A program made the position numbers and the translations under genes. Shown one piece after another: positions 43,847 through 54,845 of a stretch of DNA of 64,000 nucleotides. This stretch comes from Fagopyrum homotropicum (taxonomy: Eukaryota; Streptophyta; Magnoliopsida; Caryophyllales; Polygonaceae): positions 100,439,994 through 100,503,993 of the forward strand of contig BSWB01000005.1 of the NCBI GenBank assembly GCA_033239125.1, given 5' to 3'. The notes below the pieces were generated by a model, which worked only from the letters and a program-made list of their open reading frames with translations, ran no database searches and had not been told where the DNA came from. The stretch's first letter is position 1. The number at the start of each line of letters is the position of its first letter.

Positions 43847-43996
43847 TTACAAAAATTTAAATAATGCTGTAAGATTAAATCCACATGCCCAAACATACCA
43901 ATAATGTTCTAACAATATACTCAATTCATCAAACACATACACAATACTACTTAAAAAAACAAATCAAAATCATACCAAAAATCTAGTAGAAATAAC

Positions 43997-44206
43997 CTAC
44001 CCAAAAAATACAGATATGGTTCCCGGCAGCGACGGAGCATCAACGACGACCTCCAAACCGAAGGGTGGCGGAAACCCTATCATCCTCAGCCATGATAGCC
44101 TCGCCGCAGTCCTACGATCCATTTCCTCGATTACGGCCTGAGTAAACCCTAGAATGACGGACGGCGACAGAATCTGAGAAGCAGACTTAGAAGGGAGATC
44201 CACCAT
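43997..44206 (-). pseudogene. Short GC-rich coding-like fragment, unrecognised
   Basis: The 69-codon frame (MVDLPSKSASQILSPSVILG...) stands out by codon-like GC content in AT-rich surroundings, and has a Met start preceded by an A-rich leader. I recognise no family. It may be a captured first-exon fragment of a host gene inside a larger transposon with GGCCCA-bearing ends (about 42960-44480), or simply chance. Confidence 0.3.
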
Positions 44207-44209
44207 TTT

Positions 44210-45320
44210 TTATTCAAAGAAATGGGGAAATGAGTTTGGTTCTTGTTTTTTACGGACATACGTTCTTCACAACCCAAAAGTGTGGTTATAGTTTTCCCTC
44301 TCTCTATTTAAAAAGCCAAAAAAAGTAAACATCTAATCAAATTTAAATTTTGTACATTAATGCACCTATCACCCATCCATCATTTTTTAGTGGGCCGTAC
44401 ACCTACTAAAATTTTTTATTATTATATATAGGGGCCCATTTTACAAAGTTGAAGCATTTGTGGGCCTATATCGTCAATTCTTTCTAAATTTCTTTTCATA
44501 ACTACGCTTATTACTCGTGAATCATTCTATACTAATTTTGTTTTGATCATACATGGTAAAAAGTGATAATTGTTTTTTAGATTTTAGAACGATTTGTATA
44601 AATTTATCATATTGAAGGGTTGAGTCTAAAATAATTGTTTTATGTGTCTTAATATACTGGGTGAGACGCGCGTACTACACATGCTCCTTGTAAATCGAGT
44701 ATGAAAATTTCTTCGGTTATTTACTAGACTAGACAAGCTTTTAAATAATTATGTATACACATTCCTATGTCTAAATGGATTGCAAAATGGTGTTGCAAAT
44801 ATACATTTCTCTACATGCAAGTACATGATTCCTATAACTAAATAGATTTAATCATAACAAGAAAGTGCCATGTGATATGGTGTTCACATTGACACTCAAT
44901 TATAATATTTTAGCTCTCTTTTGCTAGATTGTCCATGATGTTAGAATAAGTTATTTAATTAATAAAATTCTATTATATATATGATCTTCAATTAAGTTAT
45001 TGCACACTATCTCATCAACGCATAAACTGTATTATTAGGCAAAACAAATTATAACATATCAACTTCATTACCTCTTGATCAGAGGCTCCAACTTGGAGCC
45101 ATATGATATGTAAGTGAGCTTGTTGTTGAATTCTGCACTAGTCGTCATCAATGTGTGGCTAATGACCTCATATGCTCTAGCCTTCTAGCAGATTATAACA
45201 TATTCCTACTTCCTCCAAAAGAAGTTAAAATGATTGAGAATTATCAAGGAGGCTGCAAATGTTGTTTTTATTAAGATTCTCAATGTATCATTAATAACCT
45301 GTTAAATACTCATTCATATT
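44210..45320. other. AT-rich intergenic stretch, no gene seen
   Basis: No domain or repeat boundary is recognised. The phrase CCTACTTCCTCCAAAAGAAG at 45214 recurs at 50152, on the far side of the copia element, so a local duplication predates that insertion. Confidence 0.5.
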
Positions 45321-45379
45321 CCTACTGTCAATCAATCACATATTCAAATTGATACTATCTCCTAGTATCTCTATGATCA

Positions 45380-45383
<4 letters not shown>

Positions 45384-45476
<93 letters not shown>
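45384..45476 (+). repeat. (AT)n microsatellite
   Basis: About 46 uninterrupted AT units in the copia 5' LTR. The 3' LTR has only a short AT run at the corresponding places. Confidence 0.97.
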
Positions 45477-45477
<1 letters not shown>

Positions 45478-45684
45478 CTCTTATCGTGTAAACTGAGAAC
45501 AAATTGTATCCGTTAGATCATTAAATAGATGGCTGAGATTAGGCGATATTAAAGGAAAAAGATTCTTGTTATTAATGGAAGAAGATTCGCTGGACCTGAA
45601 TATATATATTCGGCGGTATGGTCACATACATTCGGCGATATACTCACATATATTCGGTGTTTACACGTTCACACGATAAGAGCT
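45476..45684. mobile_element. MITE-like insertion in copia LTR
   Basis: AGCTCTTATCGTGTAAAC at the left and, inverted, AGCTCTTATCGTGTGAAC at the right form 18-bp terminal repeats with one mismatch, 209 bp apart. The inside has several ATTCGGYG phrases. It sits at the end of the (AT)n tract, so a TA-type target cannot be told apart from the repeat. Confidence 0.7.
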
Positions 45685-45810
45685 GTTTACATAAGAGTCA
45701 GAAGTCTGAGATATCTACCCCATATTTAGATTATCTCTGTATGTATATATATATATATATACTGCTAATGTTATCAATAAGACTTATACATTGAAAATAC
45801 ACTCTCTATA

Positions 45811-45824
45811 TGGTATCAAGATTC
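45811..45824 (+). promoter_or_regulatory. Copia primer binding site
   Basis: TGGTATCAAGATTC directly follows the 5' LTR, typical of Met-tRNA-type sites in plant copia elements. Confidence 0.8.
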
Positions 45825-45852
45825 TTCGATCCACACACAACCCTATAACACC

Positions 45853-46780
45853 ATGGCTACTGACTCGAATACACAACTACATGACCCACACGAACCCACT
45901 AAACCATTCACAATAGTTACGTTAACCAACATCATCAAGCTCGAATCTACAAATTACTTCAACTGAAAACTCAGATCCAAGCCACTCTGGAAGGCTATCA
46001 TCTCTTTCGCTTTCTAGATGGCTCTGAGAAAGCCCCCCCCCCCCACGCCAACAACAGACAATCCAAATCATGCCTATCTAATTCATAGGAGACAAGACAT
46101 GATTCTCTATGGAGCCATCTTGGGAACGCTATCTCAGGCCATTGCAACCTTGGTCACCACAACCATTACCTCGTTTGAAATGTGGGAAGCACTCCACAAC
46201 ACATTTGAGAAACCTTCTCGATGACACATTAAACAAATCAAGGAGCGCCTACGTTCAACCACAAAAGGCACACTCTCAGTCGGAGAGTATATGCAACAGA
46301 TCAAAGCTTCTGCAGATCTGCTAGCATCACTCAAGGCACCAATCTCCCAAGAAGATCTCACATATCAAGTTCTACAGGGCCTTGACAAGACATACAAACC
46401 AATAATCCATGCCATCAATGCAAGAGATACACCAATTACTTTTGATGCCCTTCATGAGAAGTTGATCAATCATGAAATGTCCTCAAGCTCATTACACCCA
46501 TGGACAATACACCTATAATGGCATTCAACGTCCAAACCAGATCCAATAAAAGCGAAGGTAAGTTCTTTTACTCACAACCCGCATGGCAAGCTTCATACTC
46601 TTCATCAAACCACAAGCCTCTTATCCAATCAATAATTAAAACAACCAACCTTCTCCTCCCTCTAGCAACAAACCCTTTCGAGGACGTTGCCAATGGTGCA
46701 GAGAAGTAGGTCACGTTCTAACCCAGTGCCCAGTGATCCGAAAACAACACCTCAACCTTCCTCTACCACACTCTATCCGC
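45853..46780 (+). pseudogene. Copia gag with CCHC knuckle, broken
   Basis: The probable start is ATG at 45853 (MATDSNTQLHDPHEPTKPFT). TGA near 45964 and TAG near 46015 stop it. The gag core then reads ALRKPPPPTPTTDNPNHAYL in one frame, and QIKERLRSTTKGTLSVGEYM, KASADLLASLKAPISQEDLT after a frameshift near 46225. The zinc knuckle CQWCREVGHVLTQCP is at about 46690-46735. A C-homopolymer at 46036-46044 lies early in the gag. Confidence 0.88.
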
Positions 46781-48010
46781 TTTCCTGCTTCTCCTTAGAC
46801 CAACACTGTCACTATTGGTGCTACAGAAGGACAATGTCTTATGGACAGTGGAGCCTCCCACCATGTCACTAATGACCTTGATAACCTACCCATCCCCTAC
46901 CCTTACACCGGAACTGATGAGATGCTAGTTGGAAATAGATTAGGTTTGCACATTACTCATATTGGCAACACTAATCTACCTCATTCCTCTTTGCATCTAG
47001 AAAATGTTCTTTGTGTTCCATCTATGTCACAAAACATTGTTTATGTTTCCAAGTTAACTCAACACAAACCTTACTCAGTCACGTTCTCATCTAATATGTT
47101 CTTGGTACAGGACATGAGATCCAAGAAAATCCTAGCTAGAGGCCCTTGTGTCAATGGCATCTATGTGTGGCCCTCTCAGTCTAAAAAATATTCCTCACCC
47201 ACAGTGCAAGTTCAACTTCTCTTTATCACAAGTTGGACATCCATCAAGTCAACTTTTTCAATTCCTAGTTAAAACTTCAAATCTTAGCAAGTTTCATTTC
47301 AAGCAAAATGATTGTCATTCTTGTCATTTAATAAATTCCACAAGTTTCCATTTGCAAACTCTTCTATTGAATCAAATCATCCTCTTGAAGTGATTTACTC
47401 TGATGTATGGAGTTCTCCGGTTATGTCGTATGATGGTCACAAATACTATGTCATTTTTTATTGACCATTACACACGTTATTCATGGTTGTTTCCCATCCA
47501 CAAAAAGTCAGATACAAGCTCAATTTTCATCAAATTCAAAGCGTTAGTTGAGAGCTATTTCAAACATACAATCAAGATCTTGTTTTTTTGACAATGGTGG
47601 TGAGTATATTGCCCTATGACGATACCTTGGATCTGTTGGTATAACTCACCTCACTAGTCCTTCACATACCCAGAACACAACGGGTTATTTGAACGTAAAC
47701 ATCGTCATGTTGTTAAAACTGGACTATCCCTTCGCACTCACTCAAACATACCCTTGGATTACTGGCATCATACCCTCACTACAACTATGTATCTCATCAG
47801 TAGACTACCCACCCCAGCCTTGATAATGACTCACCTTACTTCCGCCTCCTCAACCGTACTCCATCCTATCACAAACTCAAAAGCTTTGGTTGCTTATGCT
47901 ACCCATGTCTATGACCTTACAACAACACAAGCTAGAACCCAAGTCCATAGCATGTGTGTTCGTTGGGTATTCAAACACTCAAAGTGCCTACATCTGCCTT
48001 GACCCTACAA
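46781..48010 (+). pseudogene. Copia protease and integrase, broken
   Basis: The protease motif CLMDSGASHHVTNDLDNL is at about 46833-46890. The GAG-pre-integrase region is near 47150-47340. The integrase core begins YSDVWSSPVMSYDGHKYYVI near 47397 and continues FIDHYTRYSWLFPIHKKSDT, then KILFFDNGGEYIA near 47570. ERKHRHVVKTGLSLRTHSNI is near 47690. Frameshifts near 47265, 47450, 47590 and 47880 break it. Confidence 0.9.
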
Positions 48011-49978
48011 CTCATAGATTATACACCTCTTGCCATGTGAAATTTCTGGAGTCAAAATTCCACTTTTCCAAACTTTTCAAGCCCACTATCAACAACCCAC
48101 TAGATAGGCCCACATGGACAATTATTAACCTATCCATCCTACCAGCCCAACCAACATCTACGGCCATAATCACTCTCACCTTATCTAACCCAACTCCCTT
48201 ACTATCTGACACCTCCACATTGTCTTCCCCAACTAATGACGTCTCCACGTCACAAGCTTCTGCCTTTACCTCGACCTTCACAAACCCTACTTCCTCTCTA
48301 CCCACCACCTCTTTTCCATGTCAACCCATAACCTCTCGACATGAACCACCACCACCACCCATTGGCATTATCACATGCTCCAATAAATATCACTAAATCA
48401 ATCCAGAAGTTAAACCTTCACACAAAACTCACCCATATCTACTCTGAACCCAAGAACCTAACCCAAGCCCTAAAAGACCCTGAATGGAGGAAAGCTATGC
48501 AGACTGAGTTTGATGCTCTCCAACAAAACCGAACATGGACTCTTGTCCCTCCGTCTTCCAATCAAAACTTAGTTGGGTACAAATGGGTGTTCAGAACAAA
48601 ACACAACCTAAATGGCACTATCGAGTGGCTGAAAGCGAGACTAGTTTCTAAGGGTTTTCATCAACGCCATGGTCTGGAATACACTGATACCTTTAGTCTA
48701 GTAGTCAAGCCTGTCACTATCCGGACATTCATAACCTTGGTTGTTGTCAATGGATAGATTCTCCAACAGTTGGACGTAAATAATGCGTTTCTTCAAGGGA
48801 GACTTCAACAACAAGTTTTTATGGAGAAACCTCCAGGCTTCATTGATCGAGAACATCCCAATTATCTATGTCAACTCAACAAAGCCATATATGGGCTTAA
48901 ACAGGCACCAAGGGCATGGTACATGGAACTGAAGGTGTTTCTCCTTCAACAAGGTTTCATCAACTCTGTGGCGGATACCTCCCTCTTCATGTATCATCAT
49001 CACCATGTTCGTGCCTACTTGCTTGTCTATGTCGATGATATTATCATCACTAGCACTCCATCTCAAGCAATCAACAACCTAGTGACTCAACTCAGCCTTA
49101 AATTCTCCCTCAAAGATCTCGGTCCACTATCTTATTTTTTGGAAATTGAAGTAATTGCCATAGCTTCTGGTTTACTACTCACTCAACGTAAGCATATTCT
49201 TGATCTCATCTCCAAAGCAGGCATGCTTGATTTCAAAGCGGCCAACACTCCAATCACGACAAATCCTTTGGTTTGTCACTCAGAGTCTCCACTTCCCTCA
49301 CCAACCGGCTACAGAACTCTAGTTGGCAGCCTTCAATATCTAGGTCTCACACGCCTTGGTATTGGCTTCACCATCGGTAATCTCTCAGCTCATGCGTGCT
49401 CCGTCTACTGCTCACTGAACTGCTTTGAAGCGTCTTCTACGCTATCTCTCAGGAACTTCTACCCTTGGCCTTACCATTTCTTCTCGTTCCAACTTATGTT
49501 TACATACTTACTCTGATGCAAACTGGGCCATAGACAAAGATGATTCCATCTCCACTACTGGATATATTGTCTTCCTTGATAAATCTCCTATTTCCTGGAG
49601 CTCACGTAAGCAAAAATTTTGTGTCCAAATCTTCTACAGAAGCTGAATATAGAGCTATTGCAGACACAACATTTGAGCTACTCTAGGTCAGGCAACTGCT
49701 GCATGTATTAGGTATTTCCATGTCAAGCATACCGACCATTTACTATGAAAACATAGGTGCAACGTCGTAAAGAGCCAATCCGATCTTTCACTCTCGTATG
49801 AAACACATCACATTAGCATACTACTTTGTCCGCAAACAGGTCAACGACAAAGCTCTACGAGTTGTTCATGTTTCAACCCATGACCAGCTAGTCGACGTCC
49901 TCACAACACCATTATCTCGTCCACGCTTTGCTTCACTACTATCCAAGTTACCACTCTCCTTTGGTCGTTCAACGTGAG
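48011..49978 (+). pseudogene. Copia reverse transcriptase and RNase H, broken
   Basis: RT runs from WRKAMQTEFDALQQNRTWTL (48485) through QLDVNNAFLQGRLQQQVFME (48766; a stop at 48755) and KAIYGLKQAPRAWYMELK to the active site YVDDIIITSTPSQAI near 49030. RNase H follows with HTYSDANWAIDKDDSISTTG (49500), SKSSTEAEYRAIADTTFELL (49625) and HSRMKHITLAYYFVRKQV (49790). The end is near 49975. Frame changes occur near 48395, 49400 and 49610. The region 48050-48390 is a low-complexity Ser/Thr/Pro linker. Confidence 0.92.
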
Positions 49979-49984
49979 GCGGAA

Positions 49985-50151
49985 TGTCAATCACATATCC
50001 AAATTGATACTCATGATCTCCTAGTATCTCTATTATCAGCATATATGTATTGTATGAGATATCTACCCCATATTTAGATTATCCATGTATGTATATATAT
50101 ATTGCTAAATGTTATCAATAAGACTTATGCATTGAGCATACATTCTCTATA
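49985..50151 (+). repeat. Copia 3' LTR
   Basis: TGTCAATCACATATCC to TCTCTATA, 167 bp. It lacks the AT expansion and the MITE, so it shows the original LTR size. Confidence 0.92.
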
Positions 50152-50303
50152 CCTACTTCCTCCAAAAGAAGTTAATTTGATACTAGTTGTTTATTCAGTC
50201 CAACAATCTATAAAACAAAATTAGAAATTGAATAAGAAAACCATATCATGATGTACATGAATACTAATATCAATCGAATACAACTCTTACTTCTATATTT
50301 TAT

Positions 50304-51040
50304 CAATGTTCCAAAATACGTAAAACGGAGACGGGACGGAGGGGCGCCGTCTAGCGTCTAGACGGATAAGACGTTTTTGATAAAATGTATTAAAATTTTC
50401 ATGTTGTGGACAATTTTAATAAACTAGGGCACTATTTGGTAATTAATTATGGTAATTTTTATGAAGTTAATTTTATTTGGGATGTTAATACAAATTTTAA
50501 TAAATTAGGGCACTATTTGGTAGTTAATTAGGATCACTTATATATAGTTAATTTCATTTGGGATGTTATGTAAAATTTTAATAAATTGCGGTATTATTTG
50601 GTAATTAACTGAAATCTAAAACCCTACACCTCTCCAACTTCCTCCTTTCTCCAGCCGTAACTCTTTGAACGTGATAAAAAAAACAAAGGAAGACTCTATG
50701 AAGTTCCTATTGTTGCATCTACCATGGTGAATCACAGGTTTCTACCTTCACTCCATGTCCCCTCCTCTCTCCTCTCCTTCCTTCTCTCGCTCTTCCTATT
50801 CAGTGTCCATCCCTCCTATCTAGAGAGGAGCCCCAGAACCCGCAAATTTAGGGTTTTTTCTTGAATTATTAAACTGTTTAGACCGTTTCGGCCGTCTCAA
50901 AATCGTCTTGAACCCGTTCCAGGCCGTTCTACCCCAAACCGTCCAGAAGGATCCGTCCAGGGCAAATACGGGACGGTTGCCTACTGTCTAGCGTCTGGAC
51001 GCCGTCTAGACGGCCGTCCAGACCGTATTTTAGAACACTG
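50304..51040. mobile_element. hAT-type non-autonomous element, 737 bp, TSD TATTTTAT
   Basis: The ends CAATGTTCCAAAATACG and, inverted, CAGTGTTCTAAAATACG are terminal repeats with two mismatches. Identical 8-bp duplications TATTTTAT lie at 50296-50303 and 51041-51048, as for hAT elements. Subterminal regions are rich in GACGG/CCGTC motifs (CGTCTAGACGG on both sides). There is no transposase. The element is unrelated in its ends to the hAT at 5878. Confidence 0.93.
50411..50612 (+). repeat. 80-bp tandem repeat inside hAT MITE
   Basis: TTTTAATAAAYTRGGGCACT recurs at about 50413, 50493 and 50574 (the last partial). Each copy continues with ATTTGGTARTTAATTA and a GTTAATTTTATTTGGGATGT-like phrase. 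Confidence 0.85.
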
Positions 51041-51180
51041 TATTTTATGGATGCTTACTTGTTCTCGATGTACACCATCTTTCTACAAAAAGTCAAATTT
51101 AATAAAAAAAACATTTTGAAAAATGATTGAGAAGGAAGAGGAGAGAGCAAGAACAACCTCGGTGTATATCAACTTCATGC
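51041..51180. other. Short flank between MITE and PRP8 fragment
   Basis: AT- and purine-rich; nothing recognised. Confidence 0.4.
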
Positions 51181-51189
51181 AAATTACCA

Positions 51190-51390
51190 CTGTTATCTAA
51201 TCAAGAGATTTTATGAACATGCTCAAGCGGCATACCCTCCTTCCGATTTTGAACAAAACCGAACCTCCTCTAATCTCCATACCCCTTGGAATTGAGCTGC
51301 ATCCACTTCATCGCATTCTGTTCCAACATGGCATCCACATCGGCTGGAGTCGGTTGCTGATGTGAAGGCAGTGGTTGCAAAAACGTGTAA
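51190..51390 (-). pseudogene. PRP8: PRP8 spliceosome protein gene fragment (N-terminal region)
   Basis: On minus, AMLEQNAMKWMQLNSKGYGD followed by a TAG, then RRFGFVQNRKEGMPLEHVHK, matches the highly conserved start of PRP8's N-terminal domain (family pattern: LEEKARKWMQLNSKRY, KFGFVE, KEDMPPEHVRKI). The preceding HQQPTPADVD is like the Pro-rich N terminus. In-frame stops at about 51270 and 51200 and loss of the rest show it is a small dead fragment. PRP8 is the central U5 snRNP protein. It could be a transposon-captured or retrocopied piece; no intron boundary was identified. Confidence 0.75.
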
Positions 51391-51664
51391 GAACTTCTTC
51401 ATTTCTTCATCTCTTGGTCCTTAATTAATTCATTATTGACTTATACTTCATTGGTTGTAGGGGGAACCTTATCTTATGGTAGACATTCCTCGAATGATAA
51501 CCCCATTTTAGTTCCAGAAGGACTAAAATGTCTATAGTATCATGAAAGCACACATAGATCTTCCAAACAACAAAGTAAAGAAATTCTAACATGGTATGAT
51601 GCAATTCTAACTTATATGCTCAAGAGATGAATGACAATGAGGATGAAAAACACGTTAAAATAGA
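51391..51664. other. Unassigned stretch
   Basis: No domain or element end is recognised between the PRP8 fragment and the solo LTR. Confidence 0.4.
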
Positions 51665-54600
51665 TGTTATCAAATGACCACTTTTATATCCTCTGTATTG
51701 GTCAAGTACTTGAGAGAATTAATTCCGATAAGTCCGAGTATACGAGACTGCGGCCTATTCAATCTTCTTTCGAGTTTTAATTCAAGATTACACTTACCGG
51801 GCCCGTCATGAACAGGCCATCCGGCCCATTAGGGTTAGAAGTCTTGTCTTCCAGCCTCCCCTAACCTTCCCCTTCTTCTTTACGTGAAATGAAAACATGT
51901 CCCTCTTCTCCCTACCCAAACCCTAGCGACCACCACGCAGGCGAGCTCTTCTGCCATCCAACTGACACCAAGCATTGGACCTCCCTCATCGGCTTCGTCG
52001 TGCACAGCAAGCTCCGGCGCCTCCATCCCTCCCCTCTGTTTTGTCGAGCCGCAACCAACCTACATGTATCGTCTCCTCCCTCGCCCATTCTTCCGTCCGG
52101 ATCTGTAGTCGCGTAACCAAGCCGTGTGGCTTCCTGCTGCAGCCATACCAGCCACGATTAGAGGCCTCGATGCATCTGCACACTCTTGGAGACGAAGGTC
52201 CGAGTTTTGCACGAGTCGGGGACAGCCGTCGCGTTCACGCAACACCTCAACAGCTTCGACGCAGGTGCGCCAAAGGAAGACCGCAAGGAGCGCCTTGGGG
52301 TCCTGGCTGCGAGGGCGGAGGTGTCGAGCCGCAGGTGCGGGCTCAGGTCCCACTAGTGCAGCCTCTCCCAGCCGCTGGTGCTGTTTTGTGGATTGGATCC
52401 GCCTTCATCTTTTCTTCCGTACACGAGAGCACATCGAGTCTCTATTGTGTGGTAAACACCTCTACTTCCGTCTCTACATTACACTCCCTACTTATGTGTT
52501 GATCAAGCCTCAATTGTATCCTAAAACCCTTTCATAACAACCCTAGAAGACGGCTCGTGGAGCTGCTGCGTTTTCTGCGTTGTAAAGTGATGAGCAACTA
52601 ACTTCGGGTCCAAATTTAGGTATGAAAGACTGATCCATTTTGGCTAAAATTTTTATATGTTATAGATGGGATAATGTGGTAGAACATATTAAAATTTTAG
52701 AGGAATCCAGTGAGTGGTTTGGGATTTATGATTTTTCGAAGTTTGGGTCGTAAGCAGTTTTTTTTTTTTCTGTTGTGCTGAAATATTCTAAGTGTTGAAA
52801 AACTGCATGTTGACATAGTTTTGTGATCCTTGGGTAAATTATACTCCTCCTTTTTGGCTGATTTTCGGATATGTCATATTCGGTATTGCATAGTGGATCA
52901 TATTGAAATTTGAACGTATTTTGAGTTATAGTTTAGGAGATATGATTTTCTCAAGTTGGCTCCTCATGCAGTTTTCTAATTGTGCTGAGTTTGAGAAAAA
53001 AAACTGTTTGGGATGCAGTTTTGCGGAATAAATTTAGATGAGTTATTGACTTCTGTTGGACTTCTATTGGACTTGAATTTGAGAGAAATTCGAGTTACAG
53101 TTTAATAGTTATGGTGTCCCAAAGTAGAGACCTTGACTAGTTTCTAGGTAGTGCTGACTTGTTGAGAAAACTGCTTGTGATGCAGTATTGTGGTGCCGAT
53201 TTTATTTGGTTATATTCCTTGGTTAGACTTGAATTTTGGATATGTCTTATTTGGGATTGCATAGTATAACATATCAAATATTGAGAGGATTTCATCAAGA
53301 GGTTTAGGAGTTATGAATTTTCAAAATCGAGGTTGTAAGCAGTTTTCTGGATGTTGCTGAAATTTTCCAAGTGCTGAAAATATCAAGTGTTGTGCAGTCA
53401 TGTTTGAAATTAAGTTTAGAGACCTTAAAAGCATCATCCTCCGTTCAATTTTTTATATAACATAGATGGATATGTATACTGTGATGTATCAGAAGTGGAG
53501 ACCAATCCAACGATCGGATCTGGAATTATTCGAGCTCAAAGTCGACTGTTTGTGCAGTTTTAGAAATGACTCAGATTTGGTTAAGTATAGAATTCCTGGA
53601 TTTTGTATCCAACTTTGGAGAATTGTGTAGAAGTTGTTGTTGGGTATTTTTGAGATTTTCTTGCTTCTAGGAGCAGAGTGCATCAGGTAGAAGACCTAGG
53701 TAATTTTATTTGGATTTTTATATTTTTATTCGGTTCTCATATCTTAAGCCAAATTCGGACCTTAGCGACTTTTTATGAAAGTCAAGAATGTAGTTAACTC
53801 TTCTAAATCTTGAGTAAACTTTCCTTTGAGTGTTTTGAGTGTGGTTTTGGGTTCCAAAGAATAGCTTGAAACTTTGTTATAGAATTTTATAAAGCTTCGG
53901 GACCAAAGGTAAAATGGTCATTTACCCGTATAAGGGTATTTTGGTAATTCTTTCTGAACGATTATATATCTTAGTAGTAGAGACTTCTAAGAAAGTGAGA
54001 TACATTATTGATCCACTTGCCTTGTATAACAGGCGATGGGGTATTCCACGGTTGCTGACCGAATTGAGATTTAGACAGTCGAGATGGATTCAGGTAAGTC
54101 CTTTGGGCTTACTTAGCTAGCTTCTAGATATGAGTGTGGATAATGATAGTGGTGTTTGAATGATGTGTTTATAATTGTATTTAGTAGTAATTATATACAG
54201 ACCTATACATTGGACTAAGAGTAACGGGCGGTGGCATTCTGCTCAGTTAGCCTGAGGGCGCTGAGGGTTTCTTTAGGGACTAGCCCATACTCGGTTTGTA
54301 GTGATGCTACCGGTAGAGGTAAGCTAGACCTACACACAGTTGGATAAGGAACGGAGGCGAGAACTCTTAAGGTTTCTCGTGCCACAACTGTAAAATAGAA
54401 TAAGGTGAATCACTTAACTACTAGATAATAACCGGTTTGTGTGCCAACATGATGATTGATTTATGTTATCTTAGTTGTGTTTGTTCTATCTTTATTCTTC
54501 TTATATTTAGATTGTTAGCTTACGGTTTATCCGTGTTGTAGATTTTGTAGAGATAAACAGTTGCAGAGAGATTCGGGACGGATGATCAGCCGGGTCCACG

Positions 54601-54845
54601 TACTCATTAGATGGGGATGAGGGAGTCTTCCATACGGCATGCATGTTATGTAATTTTATATATGTTTTGTAAGGCTGTCACATGTGTACAATCATACCAT
54701 AAAAATATTATGTTCTTGAAATTGTTTTAAATACATTTGTGCCTTCTTGTAAGATCCTCGTATAGTTGTTGTTAAACCAAGGTCGGGACTCATTGTGAGG
54801 TCCTAACCAGTAGCTCCCCGAGTTCCAAGAACTTGGGGTGTTACA
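51665..54845 (+). mobile_element. Long solo LTR (GGTGTTACA family), about 3.2 kb
   Basis: The right end GAACTTGGGGTGTTACA at 54845 is clear. The final kilobase follows the 16318-18806 LTR block by block: the TAAAATGGTCATTTACC phrase near 53910, CAGGTAAGTCCTTTGGGCTT near 54090, GATCAGCCGGGTCCACGTAC near 54580 and GTCGGGACTCATTGTGAGGT near 54782. The left end is less sure. TGTTATCAAATGACCACTTT at 51665 aligns loosely with the family start, and its flanks (ATAGA and ACATA) are not a clean TSD. It lies against Athila-like RT sequence on the right. A Pro/Ser-rich GC block at 51.9-52.5 kb has no domain. Confidence 0.8.

Larger units (their letters stand above)
45326..45810 (+). repeat. Copia 5' LTR, enlarged by (AT)n and a MITE
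   Basis: It is 485 bp against 167 bp for the 3' LTR. The extra length is the (AT)n tract at 45384-45476 and about 210 bp of inserted sequence. The outer parts align well with the 3' LTR. Confidence 0.92.
45326..50151 (+). mobile_element. Full-length Ty1/copia retrotransposon, TSD CCTAC
   Basis: CCTAC flanks it at 45321-45325 and 50152-50156. The LTRs are 45326-45810 and 49985-50151, both TGTCAATC to TCTCTATA. The primer site TGGTATCAAGATTC starts at 45811. Gag, zinc knuckle, protease, integrase, RT and RNase H follow in copia order, all with stops or frameshifts. It belongs to the broad RE1/Retrofit-like plant copia group by its domain reading. Confidence 0.95.

Noticed and set aside
45384..45476. 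A replication origin or matrix-attachment site from the long AT run
   Set aside because: It is a pure dinucleotide microsatellite in a copia LTR; no other supporting signal.
51889..52537. A 175-codon and a 137-codon frame on plus, plus two minus frames
   Set aside because: Pro/Ser/Arg-rich translations of the GC-rich part of a solo LTR; overlapping frames on both strands with no domain.
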